Origin: an uncultured Verrucomicrobiales bacterium
GTDB lineage: Bacteria; Verrucomicrobiota; Verrucomicrobiia; Verrucomicrobiales; DEV007
Assembly: GCA_913058215.1 (NCBI GenBank)
Contig: CAJXQE010000009.1
Coordinates: 1-48,081, forward strand
Reading direction: 5' to 3'
Length of the DNA stretch: 48,081 bases
This document shows, in pieces, positions 1 through 9,100 of the stretch; within the stretch, counting starts at the first letter, position 1, and each line of letters begins with the position of its first letter. The position numbers and the translations under genes are program-made. The notes below the pieces were generated by a model that ran no database searches, was not told the DNA's origin, and saw only the letters and a list, made by a program, of their open reading frames with translations.

Positions 1-49
1 ATCTACACTATCCTCTTCGTCGGCAGCGTCAGATGTGTATAAGAGACAG
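1..49. other. Illumina Nextera adapter (library artefact)
   Basis: Bases 1-8 are the last bases of the Illumina P5 oligo, 9-16 (TATCCTCT) match a standard Nextera i5 index, 17-30 are the Nextera read-1 linker, and 31-49 are the 19-bp transposon mosaic end AGATGTGTATAAGAGACAG. The order and spacing are exactly those of a Nextera i5-side adapter. This is synthetic DNA that survived read trimming, so the contig truly begins at base 50 and ends there because of library chemistry, not biology. Confidence 0.98.
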
Positions 50-51
50 AT

Positions 52-933
52 GGGGAAGAGAAAACCCGGTGGCGGTTTAGCGAAGATCATCCGCGCCCAT
101 TCTTTTTCCCCTTCAATGGACCAAGCAACACATCACTAACCCGAATGGGTCACCCCGGCGCGGAGAATCACGACCACCATCAATCGATCTGGTTTGCACA
201 TCATGATGTGGAAGGCGAATCTTTCTGGGCTAATTCTGCTAAAACGACGATTCGTCAGAAGCATTGGTATTCCTATGAAAATGGAGATGAAGAAGCCATC
301 GCCGGATTCAAAACAGCTTGGTACAACGCTGAGGGAATCGAACTGATCGAACAGGATGTCCTTGTTGCGATTCGTCCGATGGAAAATGGCGAGTATGCCC
401 TGGAAATTCAAACCACTCTGCGCCCCGCTGCCAAGCGCGAAAAAACCGAGCTCGGAAAAACCAACTTCGGGATTTTAGCGGTCCGGGTTGCCGACAGCGT
501 GTCGCATCATTTCGGGGGCGGGAATTTAACCAATAGCAAGGGTGAAAGCGGAGAGCCTGAGATTTTTGGCAAGCCTGCCAAATGGATGGATTACACCGGA
601 CCGGTTGTCGCGGGTAGCGGAGACGAACGCCAAATCGAAACCGAAGGCATTACATTTTTCGACCATCCTGAAAATCCGCGTTATCCCTGCAAATGGCACG
701 TCCGCTCCGACGGCTGGATGGGCGCCTCCTTCTGCATGGACGAAGGATTCACCCTGACAAAAGAGCACCCACTCACCCTGCGCTACCTATTGCACTCCCA
801 TTCCGGCGAGTATGCCCACAAAAGGGAAGAAGCCGTAGCTAAAGAGTTTGCTGAACGGAAAGGTTTCCTCGTTCGTAAATCGCAGAGGCCCCACCGGCAA
901 TACGAAATCATTCGCCAAAGTAGAGAGCCATAA
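52..933 (+). CDS. DUF6807 (PmoA-like) family protein, 5' end missing
   Basis: The frame is open from the first genomic base to a stop at 931-933, so the start lies off the contig. The conserved block of the family is visible: PFNGPS about residue 22, RMGHPG at the ATG of 145, then DHHQSIWFAHHDV. The ATG at 145 sits inside this block and is therefore not the start. DUF6807 proteins are common in Verrucomicrobia and Planctomycetes, often near sugar dehydrogenases, and are frequently mislabelled as methane oxygenase PmoA; their reaction is not established. The protein looks soluble and His/Trp rich. The family call rests on recognised motifs, not on a search. Confidence 0.8.
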   Translation, partial: GEEKTRWRFSEDHPRPFFFPFNGPSNTSLTRMGHPGAENHDHHQSIWFAHHDVEGESFWANSAKTTIRQKHWYSYENGDEEAIAGFKTAWYNAEGIELIEQDVLVAIRPMENGEYALEIQTTLRPAAKREKTELGKTNFGILAVRVADSVSHHFGGGNLTNSKGESGEPEIFGKPAKWMDYTGPVVAGSGDERQIETEGITFFDHPENPRYPCKWHVRSDGWMGASFCMDEGFTLTKEHPLTLRYLLHSHSGEYAHKREEAVAKEFAERKGFLVRKSQRPHRQYEIIRQSREP

Positions 934-1079
934 GCCTCCTGCATTTATGATACGACAATGAGGTAGATATTAGAATTTCAATCAGCCCGCAATACGCTGG
1001 CGATTCCCGAATAAAAGGTCTCGTAATCCAGGCCGCTGTTACTAGAATCTTTTTACGCTTCCAGGCTCGATAAACGAAT

Positions 1080-2696
1080 ATGATTGCACCGATTTTTTTT
1101 CGCCCCCCTTTTCTCCTGGCGATCTTTTTTATCTTTCCGGGAGGTCTCGCTTCAAAAGCTGACGCCGCTGGCCGGGTTGCCTTGATCATTGGCGTGGACA
1201 ATTACGAAAATGTAGAACCTCTGGGAGCAGCTCTTTCTGACGCAGACCTGATTGCATCGACTTTGCAGAGTATTGATCCTCCATTCGATGTCACTCTGTT
1301 GAGAGACACCGATATGGATGAAGCAGAAGATGCTTTTGAGAAATTTCTGGATACATCAGCAAATGCCGAATGCGCTTTGCTTTATTTCGCAGGTCATGGC
1401 GTCGAATATTACGATGAGAACTACCTCTTGGTAAAAGACACGAAGATTCCGGAAGGCAGCACCGACCCTGAACGAATGAAGCGCAAGCTGCGGACGGAGA
1501 TGCTTTCTTTACAGGGCATGGTCGACGACATGGAAGATACCAAAGCCAACATCAAACTGGTCATTCTTGATTGTTGCCGTGATAACCCTCTCAAAGCAGA
1601 TGCTTCCAGGGGAACTCGATCACTAGGTGATAGCAAGGGAGGACTGGCCCAAGTCAAACCACCCCGCGGAACCTTGATCTGCTATTCGGCAGACGCAGGA
1701 CAGGTTGCGAGCGACGGTCTATTCACTGTTGAACTGGTAAAACAAATCAAAGGCTCCGGGCTGCCTATCCTGAAAGTTTTTGCAGCAACCCGGGAGAAAG
1801 TTTCGGAACTTTCGGCCCGGAGAATTCAAGAACGGATCAGGAACGGCGGAGAAGGTGGGGCAATTCAGGAGCCAGCCGAATACAGTAAGCTCAGCCTTTC
1901 AGGAACTGATTTCACCTTTACGAAGAGTGGGAAAATAGGACCTACACCGGTTTCCGTCGTCAATGTACCGAGCTCAGACAAGATGGCTGGAAAGCTTCCC
2001 GGCGAAAGCCGGGAAATCGCAGGCATACCAATGCAATGGTGTCCTCCCGGCGAATTCTTCATGGGAAGCCCTCCGGGTGAAGCGGATCGGAATGATGATG
2101 AAAGGCAGCACCGGGTCATCTTAAGAAAAGGCTTCTGGATTTCCAGGACCGAGTGCACGCAGGGGCAATGGAAGAAAGTAATGGGGGCTAACCCCTCCAT
2201 GTATTCGGGGGACGATTTACCCGTGGAAAAAGTAAGTTGGTACGAGTGTAAGGACTGGGTGGAGAAGATGAATCAGAGATCCCCGGTGCCGGGAGGCTGG
2301 AAGTGGAAACTCCCTACCGAAGCTCAATGGGAGTATGCCTGTCGAGCAGGCACTGACACAGCCTATGCTTACGGGAGCTATATCAGCGCAGAATCAGTAA
2401 AATATGACACCAAGGACAGCCAAACTGTCAAAGTGGGCAACTACCCTCCCAACAGATGGGGGCTCGTAGATGTTCATGGCAATGTCCAGGAATGGTGTGC
2501 TGACTGGTACAATGAAAAATATTACGGGGAAGGACAAAAGGACCCTTCAGGTCCGGAGAGCGGCAGCTTCCGAATTTTTCGAGGCGGAAGTTGGGTGGGG
2601 GGTGAAAAGTATTGCCGATCCGCGCACCGCGGAAGATTCAAGCCGGATTTCAAACATCAGTCCGTTGGATTTCGCCCCGTGCTGGTGGGCCCGTGA
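1080..2696 (+). CDS. Secreted caspase-like (peptidase C14) protein fused to an FGE-sulfatase domain
   Basis: 538 aa with an N-terminal signal peptide (about 1-29, ending near Ala-Asp-Ala-Ala). Residues 32-250 are a caspase p20-like domain of the metacaspase/orthocaspase type, with GVDNY at the first strand, catalytic His106 in YFAGHG and catalytic Cys166 in LDCCRDNP. Residues 313-537 form an FGE-sulfatase/SUMF1 domain (PPGEFFMGS, LPTEAQWEYACRAG, HGNVQEW, FRGGSW, GFRP). In true formylglycine-generating enzymes two cysteines follow the GGS motif. Here the first is replaced (GGSWVGG) and only the second (KYC) remains, so this domain is probably a binding fold and not an oxidase. Caspase-FGE fusions are typical of bacteria with complex regulation; the substrate is unknown. 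It is followed by 209 non-coding bases. Confidence 0.88.
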   Translation: MIAPIFFRPPFLLAIFFIFPGGLASKADAAGRVALIIGVDNYENVEPLGAALSDADLIASTLQSIDPPFDVTLLRDTDMDEAEDAFEKFLDTSANAECALLYFAGHGVEYYDENYLLVKDTKIPEGSTDPERMKRKLRTEMLSLQGMVDDMEDTKANIKLVILDCCRDNPLKADASRGTRSLGDSKGGLAQVKPPRGTLICYSADAGQVASDGLFTVELVKQIKGSGLPILKVFAATREKVSELSARRIQERIRNGGEGGAIQEPAEYSKLSLSGTDFTFTKSGKIGPTPVSVVNVPSSDKMAGKLPGESREIAGIPMQWCPPGEFFMGSPPGEADRNDDERQHRVILRKGFWISRTECTQGQWKKVMGANPSMYSGDDLPVEKVSWYECKDWVEKMNQRSPVPGGWKWKLPTEAQWEYACRAGTDTAYAYGSYISAESVKYDTKDSQTVKVGNYPPNRWGLVDVHGNVQEWCADWYNEKYYGEGQKDPSGPESGSFRIFRGGSWVGGEKYCRSAHRGRFKPDFKHQSVGFRPVLVGP

Positions 2697-2905
2697 TCAA
2701 ATCACTAATTCGTGTTAAACCGAACCTGTACAACTCGCCTTTTTCTTTATCGAGAAATACCATTCGCACCTGCTTTGTTTTTCATAAAACCTGCTAATTC
2801 CTTGACCGGTTGCAAAACGGTAACCATCATGAAATTCGAAATTCTCTGCCGCACAAAAAAAGGCTATAGAAATGCTTTTTCTCTAATTCGGAAAAGATTC
2901 CCACT

Positions 2906-5900
2906 ATGAAATATCGATGTCCTCAAAGAACTGCCGGGAAGTCCAGCGCGGGTATGATGTTTGTGGTATGCCTGCTTGCCATTGCAGGAGGCGTGGCCGG
3001 GGGTATCGGCTTCATTCACGGCCCGGATTTAATTGCGAAGTATTTTCCAAAGAAGGAACGCGCCGCAGAGAACGTGGTCCCGTCTCCTGCAGCACCCCGG
3101 GGGTTTGAGATGGGAGAATTCTCTCCCGGGGACGCAGTAGAAACCATCGTCATTACGATTGAAGTCGGCGAAGACGGTGAAGCGCTGAACGAAAAATTGG
3201 ATCTGCATCTTGGAACTGGATTTCCAATGCGATTGTATCCAGTGGGTGGAGACTCCCGTGAACCAACTTTTGCTGCCTTTCCGCACAAATCCAGTTTGGA
3301 AAGAGGTCGGAATTCGATAGAACCAGGTGAAAGCGCAAGCTTTGAATTTTCTTCCGCAACTTCGGGTGGGCAGGACACCCTCAACTCAAGCCCGGCTCTT
3401 CTTCGGGATGTGGTAATGTCGGACCTTGCCACCGTTGGCTTCGGCTCTCAAGGGTTAAGCAATTGGGTTTTGGAAGGGTACCGAATTGAAATCAATGGTA
3501 AGCTTTTCGCTTCAAACGGTAGTGTGAATGCCCGGCCCGGTCTTATTCTGTCCGGAATCAAAGACGAACTTGCTAAACGGGTCCCTGAAAACGAAGCGCT
3601 CGTGAAGGAAGTTGACGAAATGGCCGCCATGGCTTCGACAGGATTGTTTGGGGACGCTGAATTGGCCGAGCTGGAAGTGAAGAAGACAGAATTAAAAGCG
3701 GCTTCCGGCCCCCTGAACGAAATGGCAGGTCAGAGCGCCGGCTACTATCCGTGGTACGTAGAGCAACACGAAGAATTCACGCCAGCTAAAGATTCTATCC
3801 AAACCGAAGGGGATTTGGAAATCATGCTGCTTGCTGGTGGTGGCGAACGGCCGGGAACCCGAAACCCTGTCTATTTCAAAGCAGGGGGAAAGAAATATCT
3901 CCTGACTTCCGAAAGGGATCATCTCAAGGATGCGGACAATCCTCAAGAATTCGTCATCTCATCCCTTGCTCTTAAAACCAACCCACTGGCACGTGAAGAC
4001 CTGAACAACGTTGGTATTGGAGTTGTCGGAAATGAGGTGAAGTTCGGCCTGGTGCCTGACCGCGCCAAGATGCAACGGCTAATGGTCTCACTCGCCGGCG
4101 AGAGAATCTACGACAGCGAACGAAATACAGAAGACCGCAGAACCCTGGAAGCCAGTTGGTTGATTCCCCCGGCCCATTACGATGCAAATGGCGAAGTCGT
4201 CAACAACCTTGAAAAAGCGGATGAAAAGTATCTGTGGCTTACTGGTATGGTATTGCCAAAAGTGAACAATCAGGTGGCGGAAATAAAACTACCGGAACCC
4301 GATCCCGTTATCTTCACCCCAAGCCCGTTTGTGCCTACAGATCCGGTTCTTACCGATCCCAAGCCGGACCCGGACCCTGATCCCAAGCCGGACCCTGATC
4401 CCAAGCCGGACCCCGATCCCAAGCCGGACCCCGATCCCAGACCAGTCCCCCCTCTTCAACCCAGGGTGACTTCATTCGCGTCCGCACCAAGCGGAGTTTT
4501 TGTTCCAACAGGAAACGGAATTTCCTCGTCCGGTCTTGTTTCCGGAGTTTTTCTACCGGGACAAAGTACCACCTCGAATATTTTTTCACCCTTCCGAAGG
4601 AAAATAAACACCACAGGAGGTATCAATCCTATTGTTTTCAATTTGCCGGTCACCCCCGTCAACAACAGGACGAATAACCTTACGAATCAACAGATCACCC
4701 TCCTGGCCAATGCTCTGGCGAATCGCCTGAGACCTTTCAACTCGGGAAATTCGCAGAACAACGGAAATCAAACCGCAGTCACCCCCACCCTTAACCCACT
4801 CATTATCAGCAATGTAAGATTTGCCGAGAACATTCCCGGCATTGAAGTAGGGCGCCCGGTCGTCGTCAAATGGGACCTTACCGGCAGCACCGCGGGCATT
4901 CACAGCTATCAGGTGGATATCATGCCAGTCCTCCCAAACTCTGCCGGAGACCCAATTGTCGGCCAGGCTCTCGTGAAGAAAGAGGAAAACAATCCTTCCA
5001 AAAGTTTCACTACCACTCCGGCTATCGGCTTGCCGGCCTCCGGCAGTGTCGGAAAAATAGGCAAAGACGAATGGCTCCATCTTTACGTTCAGGCGATCGT
5101 AACGGCGAAGGACAAGAATCGAAACACCATCGGAGCGGCTCAGAAAAGCTCTATCCTCCCGCTCTTGCCAGCTTCCAATTTCGCCGGAATCAACACCCTT
5201 AACAGAGGCATCTCCCGCCTTCCTGCAGGTGATACTCAATCGCAGACCGGGCCGGGCGGAAGTTACCAGATTTGGAACAACAAGAATAACTTCTCTCCAT
5301 TTCGCAAGATCGCTGTTTTCCCGGCAAAACGGACCAATCAGGCCTCAAAGATTTTCATCTCAACAGGAAGTGTCACCGGACTCAACTTTGCTTCAACGGA
5401 GATCAATCCAAGTTCGCAGGTCTTCAGCACAGCATTAACAACATCGGGAAGAAATAATCAAACAGCTAAGGTCGTCTATGAAGGCTTGATTCAATACCCC
5501 CAAGGTGCACAAGGAAAAGTTGGTCAGGGAGGAACGAGACGAGGCTATCGCTTGATCACTCATGCAGGATTTCTGGGATCCGGAGGCAGGTCAGGTACTT
5601 CCGGATCGGCCAATGTAGATATTCAGGTGGAACTGAGCCCTGTAAACCCTACCACCAAGTCAACATTCATGCCGATTCAACGCAATCTCAGTGGGAGTCT
5701 TGTCAACGCTCAATCAGGTCAGGCCGGCTCTCCTTTTTTCCGGTTTATCTCGAGCGGATCGATACCTGTCAATAACTCAGCGTCATCCCCGATGACTCTC
5801 ATCGACATTCCGATTCGGTTTGATCAACTGGACTCACTCGCATCAGGTCAGGCCGGTGTTGTTTACGAACAAGGAAAACCGGGCTCCGGGTTTCAAGGAG

Positions 5901-6091
5901 CGCTTCCCTGGGGCGTTCAACCTAACCAGGCAATGCAGCCATCCGACTTCGCTGCTTACAAGAGCGCGACTCAGAACAACAACGGACTCATGTCGATCAC
6001 GATTACCGTAGATGTCAACACAAGCAGTGCTCCTGTCAGCGACGCTCTCGGCTTGTTTGGTCTAAGGGTCGTTCCTGACGTCTACTATTGA
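2906..6091 (+). CDS. Large secreted or membrane-anchored protein with Pro-Asp-Lys spacer, unknown function
   Basis: 1061 aa. A short basic N-terminus is followed by one hydrophobic segment (about residues 17-37, rich in Gly/Ala/Val), then Lys-rich sequence, suggesting a type II membrane anchor or uncleaved signal. The first half (about 70-475) is mixed alpha/beta without a family I can name. A tandem DPKPDP spacer (about 484-512) separates it from a Ser/Asn/Gly-rich second half (513-1061) that looks like beta-rich extracellular modules; around residues 630-720 there is an Ig-like run on drawing support from alternating hydrophobics. It ends 4 bases into the next reading frame and is probably cotranscribed with the following giant gene. 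I do not recognise a function; surface or cell-wall attachment is a guess. Confidence 0.75.
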   Translation: MKYRCPQRTAGKSSAGMMFVVCLLAIAGGVAGGIGFIHGPDLIAKYFPKKERAAENVVPSPAAPRGFEMGEFSPGDAVETIVITIEVGEDGEALNEKLDLHLGTGFPMRLYPVGGDSREPTFAAFPHKSSLERGRNSIEPGESASFEFSSATSGGQDTLNSSPALLRDVVMSDLATVGFGSQGLSNWVLEGYRIEINGKLFASNGSVNARPGLILSGIKDELAKRVPENEALVKEVDEMAAMASTGLFGDAELAELEVKKTELKAASGPLNEMAGQSAGYYPWYVEQHEEFTPAKDSIQTEGDLEIMLLAGGGERPGTRNPVYFKAGGKKYLLTSERDHLKDADNPQEFVISSLALKTNPLAREDLNNVGIGVVGNEVKFGLVPDRAKMQRLMVSLAGERIYDSERNTEDRRTLEASWLIPPAHYDANGEVVNNLEKADEKYLWLTGMVLPKVNNQVAEIKLPEPDPVIFTPSPFVPTDPVLTDPKPDPDPDPKPDPDPKPDPDPKPDPDPRPVPPLQPRVTSFASAPSGVFVPTGNGISSSGLVSGVFLPGQSTTSNIFSPFRRKINTTGGINPIVFNLPVTPVNNRTNNLTNQQITLLANALANRLRPFNSGNSQNNGNQTAVTPTLNPLIISNVRFAENIPGIEVGRPVVVKWDLTGSTAGIHSYQVDIMPVLPNSAGDPIVGQALVKKEENNPSKSFTTTPAIGLPASGSVGKIGKDEWLHLYVQAIVTAKDKNRNTIGAAQKSSILPLLPASNFAGINTLNRGISRLPAGDTQSQTGPGGSYQIWNNKNNFSPFRKIAVFPAKRTNQASKIFISTGSVTGLNFASTEINPSSQVFSTALTTSGRNNQTAKVVYEGLIQYPQGAQGKVGQGGTRRGYRLITHAGFLGSGGRSGTSGSANVDIQVELSPVNPTTKSTFMPIQRNLSGSLVNAQSGQAGSPFFRFISSGSIPVNNSASSPMTLIDIPIRFDQLDSLASGQAGVVYEQGKPGSGFQGALPWGVQPNQAMQPSDFAAYKSATQNNNGLMSITITVDVNTSSAPVSDALGLFGLRVVPDVYY
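4355..4440 (+). repeat. 18-bp tandem repeat encoding DPKPDP
   Basis: About four and a half near-identical 18-base units (gatcccaagccggaccct) encode a rigid Pro-rich linker in the 1061-aa protein. Such spacers typically separate a membrane-proximal from an outer domain. The near identity of the units suggests recent slippage expansion. Confidence 0.9.
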
Positions 6092-6123
6092 GTGCTCAGC
6101 GTCCCGGTTTGAATTCCCATTCA

Positions 6124-9100
6124 ATGAAGCCATTTCCCATATTTCACATTCCAGCACTCAATAGAGCGCTTTGGTTTGGCATGTGGCTGGGGCTCACTTG
6201 CATTGCCTTCGGCCAATCAGATGAAGGGGACGCCAATTCCATTGAGGCGGACTCCACGACCATTAGAGGTCGCGTATCCGGCCAGTCTGAAACCGGCGAG
6301 TATCTTGGAATCATCAGCAAGGCCAAGGTAGAAATTTTAGATGCAAGCGGTGCACCAGCCGCCTCAACTGAAACTGATTCTTCGGGCTACTACGAAATCA
6401 CCGGGCTTCAACCCGGTGCATACACCTATAAAGTAACTGCGACAGGTTTCGCAGACGATGATGCAGGACGTGGAGTCATGGTGCCAAAATCGGCAGCTGG
6501 CCATGTCCTCGATTTCATTTTGCCGCGGGGAAAATTGAATACAGTTCGGAGCGCTTCCCTGCAGGGGCACGTTTGGTTCGGAGAAGAGGAACGCAAACCT
6601 ATCGAAGGCGCGATGGTTGCCGCCCAAAAAATTTCGGGCGGGAGAATAGCGACAACCCGGACTGACGCCGAAGGTGCCTACTCTTTTCAACTCGAAGTCG
6701 GGGAGTGGCGCGTTTCGGCAGTCACTCAGGGTTCGAAGCCGAAAGTCAACGCGAACAGTGTGACCGTCGGAGGAACATCCAGCTCCGATGTCGACTTTGT
6801 TTTTCTCCCCGGCGATAGCATTGCTTCGACTTTGAAGGCGGAAGTTTTCGCCGTGATCTCTGTCTTTGGTGGAAGCGACGATCCCGATGAGGATGCGCTC
6901 CCGGCCATTCGCTTTGTCAATGTTGACTCAGGTGAACCAACCGCCGCTTCAGTAAAAAAAGTCAATAAAGAGAAACTTGAAAATCTTGGCATCACCTCCA
7001 ATTCGGCAGGGGTCGCCTGGTATGAGGCAGAACCGGAAGGCGCACTTTCACAAGGACAATACTTTGTGGAAGGAGAGCGAACGGGAATTCCGCTGGCCAA
7101 GTCCTCGTCCAAAGTAATCCAAACAGATCTGACTACCTGGTTTGATCTTCATCTCGACAGAGTGAGCAGCCTTTTGGATCCGGACCATATCTTCACCAGC
7201 GAAGATGAAATCGTTCCCGGAATTCGCGGAAGAGTTTCAGGTCAAAATGATTTCGGGGAGTATCTGGGCGTGATCACCGGGGCAACTATTGAAATCGTCA
7301 ACCCGGAAGGAGCTGTCATTGCTACCAATGAAACAAAGGAATCCGGCTTTTACGAATTCGCCGATCTCGGCGCAGGAACATGGACCTATAGAGTAAGCGC
7401 CCCAGGCTTTACCACCGATGACGCAGGCCGGGGATTCGTCCTTTCAAAAGGCTCAGAAATGCAAGTCATGGACTTCATTCTTTCCCGCGGAAAATCCAGC
7501 ATTCCGGATTCAGGAATTCTCAAGGGTGTAGTTCTGATGGAAAAGGACGGGAAGCGCATTCCACTTCCGAATGCATCGATCACTTTGAAGCCGGAAGAAA
7601 ATGGTGCGGTTCTTGAGCTTTCCTCCAACTCAAAAGGCGAATTTGAGCTAACTGTCGAAGCCACCCGGTGGAAGGCATCAGTAGAATCGGATGGGTTCTC
7701 CCCACTTGTCTACCCAACTGAAATCGTAGTCCCCCCCGGGGGAGAAGCCTCCGTGGAGTTTTTCTTTACGGAAGCGGACATCCCGAAAATCCCCGCCATC
7801 AGGGATGTATTTGCCATGCTTTCAGTCGAGAGAAGCGGGAGCTCAAGGGGAGCTGAGTCTATCCCTGAGGTTGATTTCATTTCAAAAGACGCAGCGACTA
7901 GAATTCCCGGAAAAGTCCGTAGACTTGGTGACGAGGAACTTCTGGAGAAAGGAGTCAATCCAGGGTCAGGGAATGCACACCTGTGGGACTGGTATGAAGT
8001 CGAGCCGGGCGAAGAGGTCCCTCTGGGATCGTATTTCGCCGAAGCCCGTCTCGGGGAGTTCACCCCGGATTTCAGTGAAGTGAAGGAAGTCGTGGAAGGG
8101 TTCCCTACCTGGTTTGACCTGATGTTGGATTTGCCTGAATCCGACAATCCTTTGGATCCGGTCAGCATCACCGGGGACGTGAAGATTCACGGCCGCGTCA
8201 GTGGCCAGAGTGAGGAAGGCGACTACGAAGGCGTCATTCGACGAGCTCAAGTGGAGCTGTTTGAAGAGTCGGGAGAGTTGGTTGCATCTGCATCCACCAG
8301 CCCAAGCGGTTACTACGAAATTAACAATTTAAAGTCGGGAAACTACATCTACCGGGTTTCCGCCTCTCCCTACAACCCCGATGATGACGGACGCGGCTTC
8401 CATGTTCCCGAAGGGGCCAAGGCCTGTGTTCAGGACTTCCTCCTGACAAGAAAGACCCGTCCCCCGGAGCCGGAAATGAAACCCGGGAGGCTTTTCGGTC
8501 AGGTTTTGATAGAGAGTGATGAGACTCGAATACCGGTGGTAAACGCGGTGGTTTCGATGAGGAGCGAAAATGGAATCATCAGTCAAAATGTCACCAACGA
8601 AGAAGGGAGCTTCTCAGCAGTCGTTCCCGCAGGACAGTGGAGAATCGCCGCCAGTTCTGCTGGAATGAAAAATCTCCTCTATCCTGATACCGTTACCTTA
8701 GACGGCGGAACCGAACAGGAAATAGCCCTGGTCTTCCCCAAAGAAGTCATGATCATGCCGGACCTGGCACAGGTTTATGTGGTTGTGGCGGTGGAGAGAT
8801 TCCCCGCTGAAGAAGGGGCGCAACCTAAGGTGACCCTTGCTCAACATCGTCTCGACAATGAGCCCGGAAAACAAGAGGAGCTGCTAATGGAGCCGCTCGG
8901 TTCAGATCCGACATCGAACCCTCTCATCCGCGAGCTAGGTTGGAAGCCGAAAGAGGGCAATGAGGAAAATTGGCAATATTTTCTGTATTCACCGGCTCAG
9001 GGCGGAGTCTCACCCGCAGCTTATGTAACCAGCGGATCGCTAGCGGGCTATCGTCCAGTGACCCTTGAACCGCGTTCAGCGCATTCCGGGCTAGAGACTA

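Noticed and set aside
145..147. ATG at 145 as start of the first gene
   Set aside because: Upstream in-frame codons back to base 52 encode the conserved PFNGPS part of DUF6807, so the gene is 5'-truncated by the contig edge.
1080..2696. Active formylglycine-generating enzyme
   Set aside because: One of the two catalytic cysteines is absent, and no sulfatase gene is nearby.
4586..5239. 217-residue open frame on the minus strand
   Set aside because: It is antisense to the 1061-aa secreted protein and has no recognisable content; a shadow of codon bias.
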